This document shows positions 1 through 8,367 of a stretch of DNA of 64,000 bases, one piece after another. The position numbers and the translations under genes are program-made. Source of the stretch: Pseudoduganella dura (GTDB lineage: Bacteria; Pseudomonadota; Gammaproteobacteria; Burkholderiales; Burkholderiaceae_D); contig NZ_WNWM01000002.1 of the NCBI RefSeq assembly GCF_009727155.1, positions 62,001 through 126,000 of the forward strand. The letters are read 5' to 3'. The first letter of the stretch is position 1. Every line of letters begins with the position of its first letter. The notes below the pieces were generated by a model. It searched no databases, was not told the DNA's origin, and worked only from the letters and a program-made list of their open reading frames with translations.

Positions 1-996
1 AACCTCGGGCTGGCCGGTACCAGCGCGGCGATGGCGGTCGGCCAGCTGCGCCACCTGGCCGCGGGCGCCGCGCCCCCCGAACGCGTGATCGCCGGCCTCG
101 AATTCGTCGATGCGCTCACCGAGCGGCCGGTGCATGCCGCCGCGCTGCCGCCGCCACTGCCGGCGCCGGATCGGGGCTGGCGCAGCCACCTGTGGCGCGC
201 CGACGCGCTGTACTCGTTCGCGTCGCTGAAGGATGCTCTCGTCACGGTGGCGATCCAGCACGACCCGGATGCCGCGACGGCCACGCTGCGAGGCCACAAT
301 CCCCTGCAGCAGTATCACCAGGCGGCGCGCACGGAAGGCTATTCCGCGCTGTTCGGCCAGCGCGCCGCCGAGAACACCCGCAAGCTGGCCGCCGCGGCCG
401 ATGGCGGCCTGGATACGCCGGCCGTGCGCGCCCAGGTCGCCGCGCTGATCGACGGCGCCGCGGCAGGCAACCCCGGCGTGGCGGTCGACATGGTGATCTA
501 CCCGTATCACGCGCAACTGCTGGCCCTGTTCGAGGGAGCGAAACTGTGGCCCCGCTTCGAGGCATGGAAGGCGCTCCTGGTGGCCGAGGTCGAGGCGGGC
601 CGGCAGCGCCATCCGCACGCCCGCATCGCGGTGCACGACTTCTCCGGCTACGGGCCGGTCCAGTGCGAGGCGATCCCCGCCCCCGGCAGCGCGGCGCGCA
701 CGCGCTGGTACTGGGAAGCCGGCCATTTCAAGCCCGCGCTCGGCGAACTGATCGTGGCGCGGGTGCTGGGGACGACAGACGACGGCATGCCGGCCGGCTT
801 CGGCGTACGGCTCGAGCGCGACACGCTCGCCGCGAACCGCGCACGGATCGCCGGCGAGCGGGCCGACTGCATCGCGCGCCAGGCGAGCGTGTTCGACGGC
901 GTGACACGCGACGTGGCACGCGAACATGCGCGGCGGACCGGATTGCGCGCGATGGCTGGTCACCATGCGGGCATCGCTCCCGCCGCGATCGAATAA
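1..996 (+). CDS. 5'-truncated conserved protein, probably linked to exopolysaccharide export or modification
   Basis: The reading frame is open from base 1 (it begins N-L-G-L-A-G-T-S-A-A), so the ATG at 31 is probably internal and the true start lies outside the window. The visible C-terminal part has about 330 residues and no obvious membrane segment. The opening peptide and a late D-F-S-G-Y segment followed by W-Y-W-E-A-G-H-F-K resemble uncharacterised periplasmic proteins found beside MBOAT/alginate-type acetylation genes, where the opening segment would be the strand after an SGNH-like nucleophile elbow. That link is from memory of the family and was not tested. It has its own gene end 361 bases before the TonB receptor, so it is probably the tail of a preceding operon. 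Confidence 0.5.
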   Translation, partial: NLGLAGTSAAMAVGQLRHLAAGAAPPERVIAGLEFVDALTERPVHAAALPPPLPAPDRGWRSHLWRADALYSFASLKDALVTVAIQHDPDAATATLRGHNPLQQYHQAARTEGYSALFGQRAAENTRKLAAAADGGLDTPAVRAQVAALIDGAAAGNPGVAVDMVIYPYHAQLLALFEGAKLWPRFEAWKALLVAEVEAGRQRHPHARIAVHDFSGYGPVQCEAIPAPGSAARTRWYWEAGHFKPALGELIVARVLGTTDDGMPAGFGVRLERDTLAANRARIAGERADCIARQASVFDGVTRDVAREHARRTGLRAMAGHHAGIAPAAIE

Positions 997-1357
997 TCAT
1001 TGCAAGCCGCAGCGGAGCTGACTTGCGGCGGCGGCCCCGCGACACGATCGGTCCTCATTACCAAGCTGGCCTGACCAATCGTTGCAAAAACACGTCACTG
1101 GTCTGACAGAATTGCACTTGGCCCGACCACATTCGAAATTACGCCGCACGTCTCAGCCGCGCTAGCGCGCAAATAAGCGCGCATTTGAGCGAAGTTAGCG
1201 ACAGATGATCATTAGGTTATCGTTTTCCTTCGCACCTATACGTTTTTGTTATTTGTGTAAGCCAGGAGGCTCCGCAATGATGGAGCCCGCGCACGTTCGA
1301 GACCGTGCGCGCCACCAGGCGTAGAGATCCGGAACAAAATCAGACCAGGAGACTTGG
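997..1357. promoter_or_regulatory. Intergenic leader of the TonB receptor gene with two adjacent hairpins
   Basis: No gene is seen here. Just before the receptor gene lie two inverted repeats in tandem: GGCTCC at 1268-1273 with GGAGCC at 1282-1287, and GCGCACG at 1289-1295 with CGTGCGC at 1304-1310. They would form consecutive stem-loops in the 5' untranslated leader, about 50 bases before the start codon. An AT-rich stretch at about 1205-1258 is the best place for the promoter. No operator of a known family was recognised. Confidence 0.4.
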
Positions 1358-4267
1358 ATGCACAGCAGCAAAACCGCTTTGAAACTGACGGCGATCGCGT
1401 CGGCAGTACTGGCCATGGCCCACATCACCGCGCAGGCGCAGGAAGCCACCGAGCCGCAGACCGTGGTCGTCACCGGCCTGCGCGCATCGCTGGAGAGCGC
1501 GCTCAATGCCAAGCGCACCGAGAACAGCATCGTCGACGTCATCAAGGCCGAGGATATCGGCAAGTTCCCTGATACGAACCTGGCCGAATCGCTGCAGCGC
1601 GTGCCGGGCGTGGCGATCGACCGCGATGCCGGCGAAGGCCGCAGCATCACCGTGCGCGGCCTGGGCCAGGACTTCACCCGCGTGCGCATCAACGGCATCG
1701 AGGCGCTGGCCACCACCGGCGGCAGCGACAACAGCGGCGGCACCAACCGTGGCCGCGGCTTCGACTTCAACGTGTTCGCCTCCGAACTGTTCTCTTCGCT
1801 GACGGTGCGCAAGAGCTCCGCCGCCGACGTGGAAGAAGGCTCGCTGGGCGCCACCGTCGACCTGCAGACGATGCGTCCGTTCGACTTCGCCAAGCGCGGT
1901 TTCAACGCCACCGCGATGATCAAGGGCCGCTACAACGACCTTTCGAAGAAAACCGATCCGCGCGGCGCGTTCATGTTCTCGGACACGTTCAACAACAACA
2001 CGATGGGTTACCTCGTGTCCGTCGCGTACAGCAAGCGCAACCTGTTCGAGGACGGTTTCTCCACCGGCCGCTGGGACAACGGCCCGTCCGTCGGCGGGTG
2101 GTGCGCGCCGATGGGCGTGGGCCCGTCGACGTCGCCGAACTGCAGCACGAGCGCGCCGGGCTTCCCGGTGGCCACGCGCCTGCCCGGCACGCCCGAGAAC
2201 ATCGCCGCCTACAATGCCGCCAGCAGCGCCGCCAACTATCACCCGCGCTTCCCCCGCTACGGCCGCATGGTGCACGACCAGGACCGCCTGGGCGTGACCG
2301 CGTCGTTCGAATGGAAGCCGCAGCGCGGCACGCGCCTGTCGCTGGACCTGCTGTACGCCGACCTCGATGCGACGCGCGAGGAAAACTATATCGAAGGCTT
2401 CTCGTTCTCGCGCAACCTCAGTTCCGGCGGCAAGCCGCAGACCTCGGTCGTCAACGCGCAGTACGACTCGCTGGGGCGCATGGTGTACGGCGTGTTCAAC
2501 GGCGTCGACATCCGGTCCGAGTCGCGCTACGACGAGATGCAGACGAAATTCGTGCAGCCCACGCTGAACCTGTCGCACCAGATCAGCGAGGACCTGCGCC
2601 TGACCGCCGCGCTGGGCCACGCGAAATCCAAGTTCGACAACCCGATCCAGACCACGGTCACGCTCGATGCCCCGAACGTGAACGGCTACGTGGTCGACTT
2701 CCGCCAGAACGACCGGCTGCCCATCATCACCTACCCGTTCGACGTCACCCAGGCCGGCGTGCTGAACATCTATGGCGTGCCGGCCGGCGCGACGTCGGCG
2801 GCGAACGCGCTGCCGAGCGAAATCCGCATCCGCCCGGCGGGCACCGAGAACACCAACGACGTGTTCAGCAGCGACCTGGCATGGCGTGCCAGCGACACGT
2901 GGACCTTCAAGGGCGGCGTGAACGTGAAGCGCTACAAGTTCAACACGTGGGAATCGCGCCGCGCCAACACGGCCGAGACGATCTACGGCCTGCCGGCCGG
3001 CACCGCCATCGGCGGCCTGGCGACGCAGCTGACGGGCTTCGGCAGCGGCCAGGACATGCCGGCCGGGAACGCGACGGGCTGGGTGATGCCCAACATCGGC
3101 GCCATCACGGCACTGTACGATGCCTACTGCAACTGCCTGAAGTCCGGCCCCGCGGGCGGCCCGGGCGACTTCACGCTGACGTCGCTGTCGAACGCGAGCG
3201 CGCGCGGCAACAACCGCGCGATCAAGGAGCAGGACAACGGCGTCTACCTGCAGGGCGACTTCGATGCCGAACTGTGGGGCCTGCCGGTGCGAGGCAACGT
3301 GGGGGGCCGCTACGTGAAGACGAAGCTGACCGCCACCGGCTACGTGGCCACCGGCGGCGGCATCCCCGTCACCGTGGAAAACGAGTACAACGACTTCCTG
3401 CCGGCGCTCAACGTGACCGCCAACGTCACGCCGGACTTCCTGGTGCGCCTGGCCGCGGCCAAGGTGATGTCGCGGCCGCCGCTGGGCAACCTGAACCCGG
3501 GCGGCACCGTCAGCACCGTGGGCGCGCTGGGCATCTCGTCCGGCAACCCGCTGCTGGAACCGTTCCGCGCCAAGACGTTCGACGCGTCGTTCGAGTACTA
3601 CTTCCCGAACAAGGCCTTCGTCGGCCTGGGCCTGTTCCAGAAGAACATCGCCAGCTACGTGCAGGGCGTGCGCGAATCGATGCCGTACAACCAGACCGGC
3701 CTGCCGCTGTCGCTGCTGCCGTCGAACTTCACCGGCACCGAGATGTTCGACGTGACGAGCTTCCGGAACACGCCGGGCGGCAAGCTGCGCGGCGTGGAAC
3801 TGAACTACCAGCAGCCGTTCACGTTCCTGCCGGCGTGGGGCCGCAACTTCGGCCTGATCGCCAACTACACGAAGGTGTCGTCGAAGATCGACTACATCAT
3901 CTCGGCCAACACCGCCAACAGCGGCACCGTGCGCAACGAGCTGGTGAACCTGTCGCCGAAGTCGTGGAACACCACGTTCTACTACGATGACGGCCGCTTC
4001 AGCGCACGCCTGACCGGCGCCTACCGCTCCGCCTACCTGCAGACGGTACCGGCGCAGAACAACAACGACGTGGCGGGCAAGAACGAAACCACGAACATCG
4101 ACCTGTCGCTGTCCTACAAGATCAACGACAAGCTCGAACTCACGTTCGAGGGCGTCAACCTCACCAACGAGGCCAGCGACCAGTACGTGGGCAGCACGCG
4201 CAACAGCGTGAACGTGCTGAACGTGACGGGCCGCGAGTACCTGCTCGGCGCCCGCTACAAGTTCTGA
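1358..4267 (+). CDS. TonB-dependent receptor, carbohydrate type
   Basis: The 969-residue protein begins with a signal peptide (cut near AQA-QE, residue 27). The plug domain carries the phrases I-G-K-F-P-D-T-N-L-A-E-S-L-Q-R-V-P-G-V and R-G-L-G, typical of the Xanthomonas/Caulobacter TonB receptor group (TIGR01782-like), followed by a long beta-barrel ending in the aromatic Y-K-F outer-membrane signature. It should import an oligosaccharide or similar ligand across the outer membrane using TonB energy. The start is supported by AGGAG seven bases upstream. The GH43 gene follows after 11 bases, which points to uptake of xylan- or arabinan-derived sugars. The substrate itself cannot be read from sequence. 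Confidence 0.93.
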   Translation: MHSSKTALKLTAIASAVLAMAHITAQAQEATEPQTVVVTGLRASLESALNAKRTENSIVDVIKAEDIGKFPDTNLAESLQRVPGVAIDRDAGEGRSITVRGLGQDFTRVRINGIEALATTGGSDNSGGTNRGRGFDFNVFASELFSSLTVRKSSAADVEEGSLGATVDLQTMRPFDFAKRGFNATAMIKGRYNDLSKKTDPRGAFMFSDTFNNNTMGYLVSVAYSKRNLFEDGFSTGRWDNGPSVGGWCAPMGVGPSTSPNCSTSAPGFPVATRLPGTPENIAAYNAASSAANYHPRFPRYGRMVHDQDRLGVTASFEWKPQRGTRLSLDLLYADLDATREENYIEGFSFSRNLSSGGKPQTSVVNAQYDSLGRMVYGVFNGVDIRSESRYDEMQTKFVQPTLNLSHQISEDLRLTAALGHAKSKFDNPIQTTVTLDAPNVNGYVVDFRQNDRLPIITYPFDVTQAGVLNIYGVPAGATSAANALPSEIRIRPAGTENTNDVFSSDLAWRASDTWTFKGGVNVKRYKFNTWESRRANTAETIYGLPAGTAIGGLATQLTGFGSGQDMPAGNATGWVMPNIGAITALYDAYCNCLKSGPAGGPGDFTLTSLSNASARGNNRAIKEQDNGVYLQGDFDAELWGLPVRGNVGGRYVKTKLTATGYVATGGGIPVTVENEYNDFLPALNVTANVTPDFLVRLAAAKVMSRPPLGNLNPGGTVSTVGALGISSGNPLLEPFRAKTFDASFEYYFPNKAFVGLGLFQKNIASYVQGVRESMPYNQTGLPLSLLPSNFTGTEMFDVTSFRNTPGGKLRGVELNYQQPFTFLPAWGRNFGLIANYTKVSSKIDYIISANTANSGTVRNELVNLSPKSWNTTFYYDDGRFSARLTGAYRSAYLQTVPAQNNNDVAGKNETTNIDLSLSYKINDKLELTFEGVNLTNEASDQYVGSTRNSVNVLNVTGREYLLGARYKF

Positions 4268-4278
4268 ACGGGACCACG

Positions 4279-5910
4279 ATGGTATCGCGACGCGACGCAA
4301 TGAGAACCGCCGGGTTCGGCACGCTGCTGCTGGGGGCCGGCGCGCCCTCCTCCGCGGCTGCCGCGCCCCCCTGTGCGAAGACCGCCGTTCCCCCATGGGG
4401 CACCGGCTTCGAAGGCCAGCGCAAGCCGGACCTGGGCAACGGCACGTTCCTGAACCCGATCGTGGCGGGCGACCGCCCCGATCCGTCGATCCTGAAGGAC
4501 GGCGACGATTACTACATGACGTTCTCCACCTTCGACGCCTATCCCGGCCTGGTGATCTGGCATTCGAAGGACCTGGTGAACTGGCGGCCGGTGACGGCCA
4601 CGCTGCACCGGAACATCGGCTCGGTGTGGGCGCCGGAGCTGTGCAGGCACAAGGGGCGGTACTACCTGTACATCCCGACCAAGAAGACGGCGGTGCCCGG
4701 GTCGAAGACCACGTCGTGGGTGATCTGGGCGGACAGGATCGAGGGCCCGTGGTCCGAACCGATCGACCTGGACCTGCCGCGGCACATCGATCCCGGCCAT
4801 GCCGTGGGCGAGGACGGCTCGCGCTGGCTGTTCCTGTCCGGCGTGGACCGGGTACGGCTGGCCGACGACGGCCTGAGCACGGTCGGCAAGCCGGAGAAGG
4901 TGTACGAGCCGTGGCGCTACCCGGACGACTGGGAGGTGGAAGCCTTCTCGCCGGAAGGCCCGAAGGTGCTGCGCCACGACGGCTACTACTACCTGATCCT
5001 GGCCGTGGGCGGCACTTCCGGCCCGCCGACGGGGCACATGGTGATCGCGGCCCGCTCGAAGTCGATCAACGGGCCGTGGGTGCATCACCCGCGCAATCCG
5101 CTGGTGCGCACGGTCGACGTGGCCGAGAAATGGTGGTCGCGCGGCCATGCCACGCTGGTGCAGGGCCCGGCCGGCGACTGGTGGAGCGTCTACCACGGCT
5201 ACGAGAACGGCTTCTGGACGCTGGGGCGGCAATGCCTGCTGGCGCCCGTCACCTGGTCGGCCGACGGCTGGCCCGATTTTGGCGGCGGCGACCTGTCGCA
5301 GCCGATCCGCAAGCCCGCCGCTGCTGCTGTTACCGCTTCCGCCAACGCGGTGCACGGCATGGCGCTGTCGGACGACTTTTCCACCGACAAGTATGGCGTG
5401 CAGTGGAACTTCTTCAATCCGGCGCCGGACGAGGCCAGGCGGCTGGCGCGACGCGACGGGGTGCTGCACCTGAAGGCCGCCGGAAAACAGCCGTCGGATT
5501 CGTCGCCGCTGGTGTTCGTGGTGCCGGACCAGGACTACGAAGTGGAATGCGAGATCGAAGTCGACCCCGGCACGCGCGCCGGCCTGCTGGTGTTCTACGA
5601 CCACAAGCTGTATTGCGGCATCGGCTTCGACGACAGGAACCTCGTGCTGCACCGCTACGGCACCGAGCACGGCCAGCCGGCCAACCCGTACGGCAAGCGC
5701 ATGTTCCTGCGGCTGCGCAACCGCAGGCACGTGGTCAGCATCCACCTGTCCGGCGACGGCAAGAACTGGGTGCGGGGGCCGCGGGGGTATGAAGTCTCCG
5801 GCTACCACCACAACGTGCGCGGCGGGTTCATGTCGCTGAAGCCGGCGCTGTACGCCACGGGCGACGGCGAAGCGCGGTTCCGCAACTTCCGGTACCGCGC
5901 CTTCGGCTAA
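4279..5910 (+). CDS. Secreted glycoside hydrolase family 43 enzyme (beta-xylosidase/arabinofuranosidase type)
   Basis: The 543-residue protein opens with a Tat-like signal (S-R-R-D-A-M then a hydrophobic stretch, cut near residue 29). The five-blade propeller shows the expected GH43 residues: catalytic base D68 in R-P-D-P-S, the pKa-tuning D171 in I-D-P-G-H, and the general acid E226 in P-E-G-P, plus W-A-P-E-L at 117-121 and G-H-A-T at 289-292. A C-terminal concanavalin-like domain of about 200 residues (from S-D-D-F near 356), as in beta-xylosidases, follows. It starts 11 bases after the TonB receptor, so the two are probably co-transcribed. The likely substrate is xylan- or arabinose-containing oligosaccharide, inferred from the family. 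Confidence 0.9.
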   Translation: MVSRRDAMRTAGFGTLLLGAGAPSSAAAAPPCAKTAVPPWGTGFEGQRKPDLGNGTFLNPIVAGDRPDPSILKDGDDYYMTFSTFDAYPGLVIWHSKDLVNWRPVTATLHRNIGSVWAPELCRHKGRYYLYIPTKKTAVPGSKTTSWVIWADRIEGPWSEPIDLDLPRHIDPGHAVGEDGSRWLFLSGVDRVRLADDGLSTVGKPEKVYEPWRYPDDWEVEAFSPEGPKVLRHDGYYYLILAVGGTSGPPTGHMVIAARSKSINGPWVHHPRNPLVRTVDVAEKWWSRGHATLVQGPAGDWWSVYHGYENGFWTLGRQCLLAPVTWSADGWPDFGGGDLSQPIRKPAAAAVTASANAVHGMALSDDFSTDKYGVQWNFFNPAPDEARRLARRDGVLHLKAAGKQPSDSSPLVFVVPDQDYEVECEIEVDPGTRAGLLVFYDHKLYCGIGFDDRNLVLHRYGTEHGQPANPYGKRMFLRLRNRRHVVSIHLSGDGKNWVRGPRGYEVSGYHHNVRGGFMSLKPALYATGDGEARFRNFRYRAFG

Positions 5911-5920
5911 CACTACGGCC

Positions 5921-5965
5921 GAGCCCGTGTCACTCTGGTGCCAGGCACCAGAGTGACACGGGCTC
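5921..5965. repeat. Perfect 22-bp palindrome between convergent genes, possible two-way terminator
   Basis: The left arm 5921-5942 and right arm 5944-5965 are exact reverse complements around the single base 5943. The core reads GTGTCACTCTGGTGCC. It lies between the GH43 stop (5910) and the convergent GH1-fusion stop (5981). No T-run follows on either side, so termination would rely on stem stability alone. Its GTGTCAC and CACCAG words recall, but do not match, the REP-like family found elsewhere in the window. Confidence 0.7.
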
Positions 5966-5980
5966 GCCAATGCGCCAGAT

Positions 5981-8203
5981 CTAGCCGCGTCCCTGGCGCG
6001 GCACGCTGCGCCGGTCCACGGCGGCGGCCTGGCTGGCGGCGGCGAAGCGCGCGAGCGCGTAGTCGAGGGCCGGCAGCAGCTTGCCGCGCCGCGTTTCCAG
6101 CGCGGGCTCGGTCCGCAGGTCGTCGACATCGTGCTGCACCAGCAGCGTGCCCAGGCCCAGCAGGGCCGCGGCACGGCCCACCAGGTCGATGGCGGGAATG
6201 CCGCCATCGTTGTACAGGTGCCAGATGCCCTGCTCGCCGTCGACGGCGAGGTCGAGGCAGGCGTCCACCAGGTCCGGCAGGTAGGTCGGCGCCAGCGTCA
6301 GCTCGGGCGGCAGCGCCACCGGCTCGCCGTCGCGCAGCGATGCCAGCGCCTGGCCGAGCAGGCCCATGTCGCCGTCGGCACTGAAGAACTGGCCGCTGCG
6401 CACGACCAGCGCATTCGGATTGGCGCGCAGCACGCGCCTCTCGGCCTCGGCCTGGCAGCGGCCGAATGCGTCCACCGGGGCCGGGGCAGCCGATTCGTCG
6501 CGCGGGCCGGTCGCGCCGGCCAGCACCGCCGCGCTGGAAAACACCAGGTACGGCAGGCCGTGGCGCGCGGCGGCCAGCGCCAGCACCGTGGCGCCGGCGA
6601 TGTGGGCACGGTACTGCTCGTCCGTCTGGCGCACGTCCGATACGCCGGTCGACGGCGGCCGGGCACCGGCCGCGTTGACGATGGCCCACGGCCGGTGCTG
6701 GCGGATCATCCGCTCGACCGCTTCGGCATCCGTCGCATCCATCGTGTCGCGCCCGGCCAGCACGCAAGGCAGGTTGCGAGCCTTGCAGCGGGCCGCGAAC
6801 GCCCGCGCCAGCGCACCGCTGGCGCCCGCCACGAGGATCGGCCGCATCGGCGCGCGGGCCAGCTGGCGCTCGGTCAGCGATACCGTCACGGCGGGCGCCG
6901 CGACGGGGCGGCACAGGAAGCGCCCCGGCCGGTGCCACCAGCCGGCGCCGCGCAGCACCGGGTGGTCGAGCTGGCGGCCGCTCGACAGCCGCTGCATCAG
7001 CTCCGCCACGGCCGTGGGCCGGGGCTGCGCGCCGCGCACGTCGAACGGTCCCGGCTCGTAATAACCGTGGCAGGCGGTCACCAGGCAGTTCCAGTCGTAG
7101 GAGCCCAGCAGCGCCCACACGGTGACGGCGCGGATGTCCGCTCCCGCATCGCGCTGGGCTTGCGCGGCCTGCCAGATCTCGCGCAGCCAGCGCAGCTGGT
7201 CTTCGCGGTGCGCGTCGATGTGCGCCTCGGTGATCGCCACCGGCAGCCTGTAGCGCTCCCACACTTCGGCCAGCAGCGGGCCGATGCCGCGCGTCGGGTT
7301 GGCCAGCACGCGCGCGGTTTCCATGTCGGCATGGCGGATGCCGTTGTACTCGTGCACGTGGCTGTCCGGGAACCGTCCGGTGCGGTGATCCAGCCAGCGC
7401 TCGCTGGTGACGTAGTAATTGACGCCGATAATGTCCGGCGGGCACGGATTATCCTGGAACCACTGCAGTTCGACGGGATCGGCGCCGGATTTCACCATGA
7501 AATCGTACAGCGCGTGCTCCGGACCGACCATGCCGCACAGCAAGTCCCACGACAGCCAGCGGCGCTCGTTGAAGAAGTCCACCAGTTCCGCCATCTCGGG
7601 CGTGCCGTAGGTGCGGCTCAGGTCGTCCGTCTGCACCAGTTTCGCATCCGGATTGACTTCGCGGATCGCCCGCATCGCCAGCACGGTGGCACGGCACTGG
7701 TTCAGCAGTGCGCGCACGAACGACGCTTCAGACTTCGCATGCGGATACCACACGCCGGACAGCGCGGAAAAGCGCGCCGTCGTCAGCGGTTCGTTGACCG
7801 GGGTGTAATACGTCAGCCACGGATACCGGCATGCCACGGCGCCGGCGTATTCCGCCAGCTTGTCCGCGAAGCACGGCGACAGCAGGTTGGTATGCTGCGG
7901 CCCGCTGCCGTGGTGCACCAGCCCCGCGATCGGTTCCACGCCCAGGTCGCGCAGGCGCGGCAGGCGCGCATCGGACCAGGACCAGTCCGCGTTGCCGACG
8001 CCGTCCGGCGCCGTGTGCTCCCACAATACGGGATAGCGCACGGCACGGATGCCCAGCGAGGCGAAGCGGTCGATATCGTCGAGGCGGTCGAGGTGCCCGT
8101 TGCGTTCTATCTGACTGAAATACTGGTCCGACACGCGGTTGATCGTGCATTCGAGGCCGCCCCACAACTCGAGCGTTGCGGAACCGTTCACGTCTTGACT
8201 CAT
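5981..8203 (-). CDS. Fusion of a family 1 glycoside hydrolase domain and an RmlD-like SDR sugar-nucleotide domain
   Basis: The N-terminal part (about 1-415) is a GH1 TIM barrel: the acid/base E138 is in T-P-V-N-E-P and the nucleophile E326 in I-T-E-A-H. The C-terminal part (about 453-740) opens with P-I-L-V-A-G-A-S-G-A-L-A, a Rossmann dinucleotide-binding loop, and resembles dTDP-4-dehydrorhamnose reductase (RmlD). The last glycine of the loop is replaced by A466, and no clean Y-x-x-x-K was identified. No signal peptide is visible, so it should be cytoplasmic. The gene has its own leader and lies downstream of the aromatic acid transporter terminator. The fusion suggests coupled processing of a glycoside and a sugar nucleotide. 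That role is inferred and the substrate is unknown. Confidence 0.85.
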   Translation of the reverse strand: MSQDVNGSATLELWGGLECTINRVSDQYFSQIERNGHLDRLDDIDRFASLGIRAVRYPVLWEHTAPDGVGNADWSWSDARLPRLRDLGVEPIAGLVHHGSGPQHTNLLSPCFADKLAEYAGAVACRYPWLTYYTPVNEPLTTARFSALSGVWYPHAKSEASFVRALLNQCRATVLAMRAIREVNPDAKLVQTDDLSRTYGTPEMAELVDFFNERRWLSWDLLCGMVGPEHALYDFMVKSGADPVELQWFQDNPCPPDIIGVNYYVTSERWLDHRTGRFPDSHVHEYNGIRHADMETARVLANPTRGIGPLLAEVWERYRLPVAITEAHIDAHREDQLRWLREIWQAAQAQRDAGADIRAVTVWALLGSYDWNCLVTACHGYYEPGPFDVRGAQPRPTAVAELMQRLSSGRQLDHPVLRGAGWWHRPGRFLCRPVAAPAVTVSLTERQLARAPMRPILVAGASGALARAFAARCKARNLPCVLAGRDTMDATDAEAVERMIRQHRPWAIVNAAGARPPSTGVSDVRQTDEQYRAHIAGATVLALAAARHGLPYLVFSSAAVLAGATGPRDESAAPAPVDAFGRCQAEAERRVLRANPNALVVRSGQFFSADGDMGLLGQALASLRDGEPVALPPELTLAPTYLPDLVDACLDLAVDGEQGIWHLYNDGGIPAIDLVGRAAALLGLGTLLVQHDVDDLRTEPALETRRGKLLPALDYALARFAAASQAAAVDRRSVPRQGRG

Positions 8204-8335
8204 GTTTTATCTCCAGTGTTGACCCGCCCCCAGCTTAGGACTTTATGGTCCAGGCCGCCGTGGGCGAAGGGACAACACGCTTGTCGGACAAAACCTCGTA
8301 ATGACGGAAGAATAGTTCCCATTCTGCCTACAAAA

Positions 8336-8358
8336 ACCGCCGCTTACCCGACGGCGGT
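8336..8358 (-). terminator. Intrinsic terminator of the cat-ben operon
   Basis: On the minus strand an ACCGCCG arm, an 8-9 base loop and a CGGCGGT arm are followed by TTTTTG. It lies nine bases beyond the stop codon of the MFS transporter gene, the last gene of the benzoate operon, and it separates that operon from the GH1-fusion gene. Confidence 0.75.
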
Positions 8359-8367
8359 GCCGGATGG

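Noticed and set aside
1199..1240. Fur box before the first TonB receptor
   Set aside because: GATGATCATTAGGTTATC has partial likeness to GATAAT units but no proper dyad, and the receptor is paired with a glycosidase, not with iron genes.
1340..4396. Very long open frame on the minus strand opposite the TonB receptor (more than 1,000 codons)
   Set aside because: It lies over a clear TonB receptor gene. The translation is arginine-, histidine- and valine-rich without any domain, which is usual for the antisense frame of a GC-rich gene.
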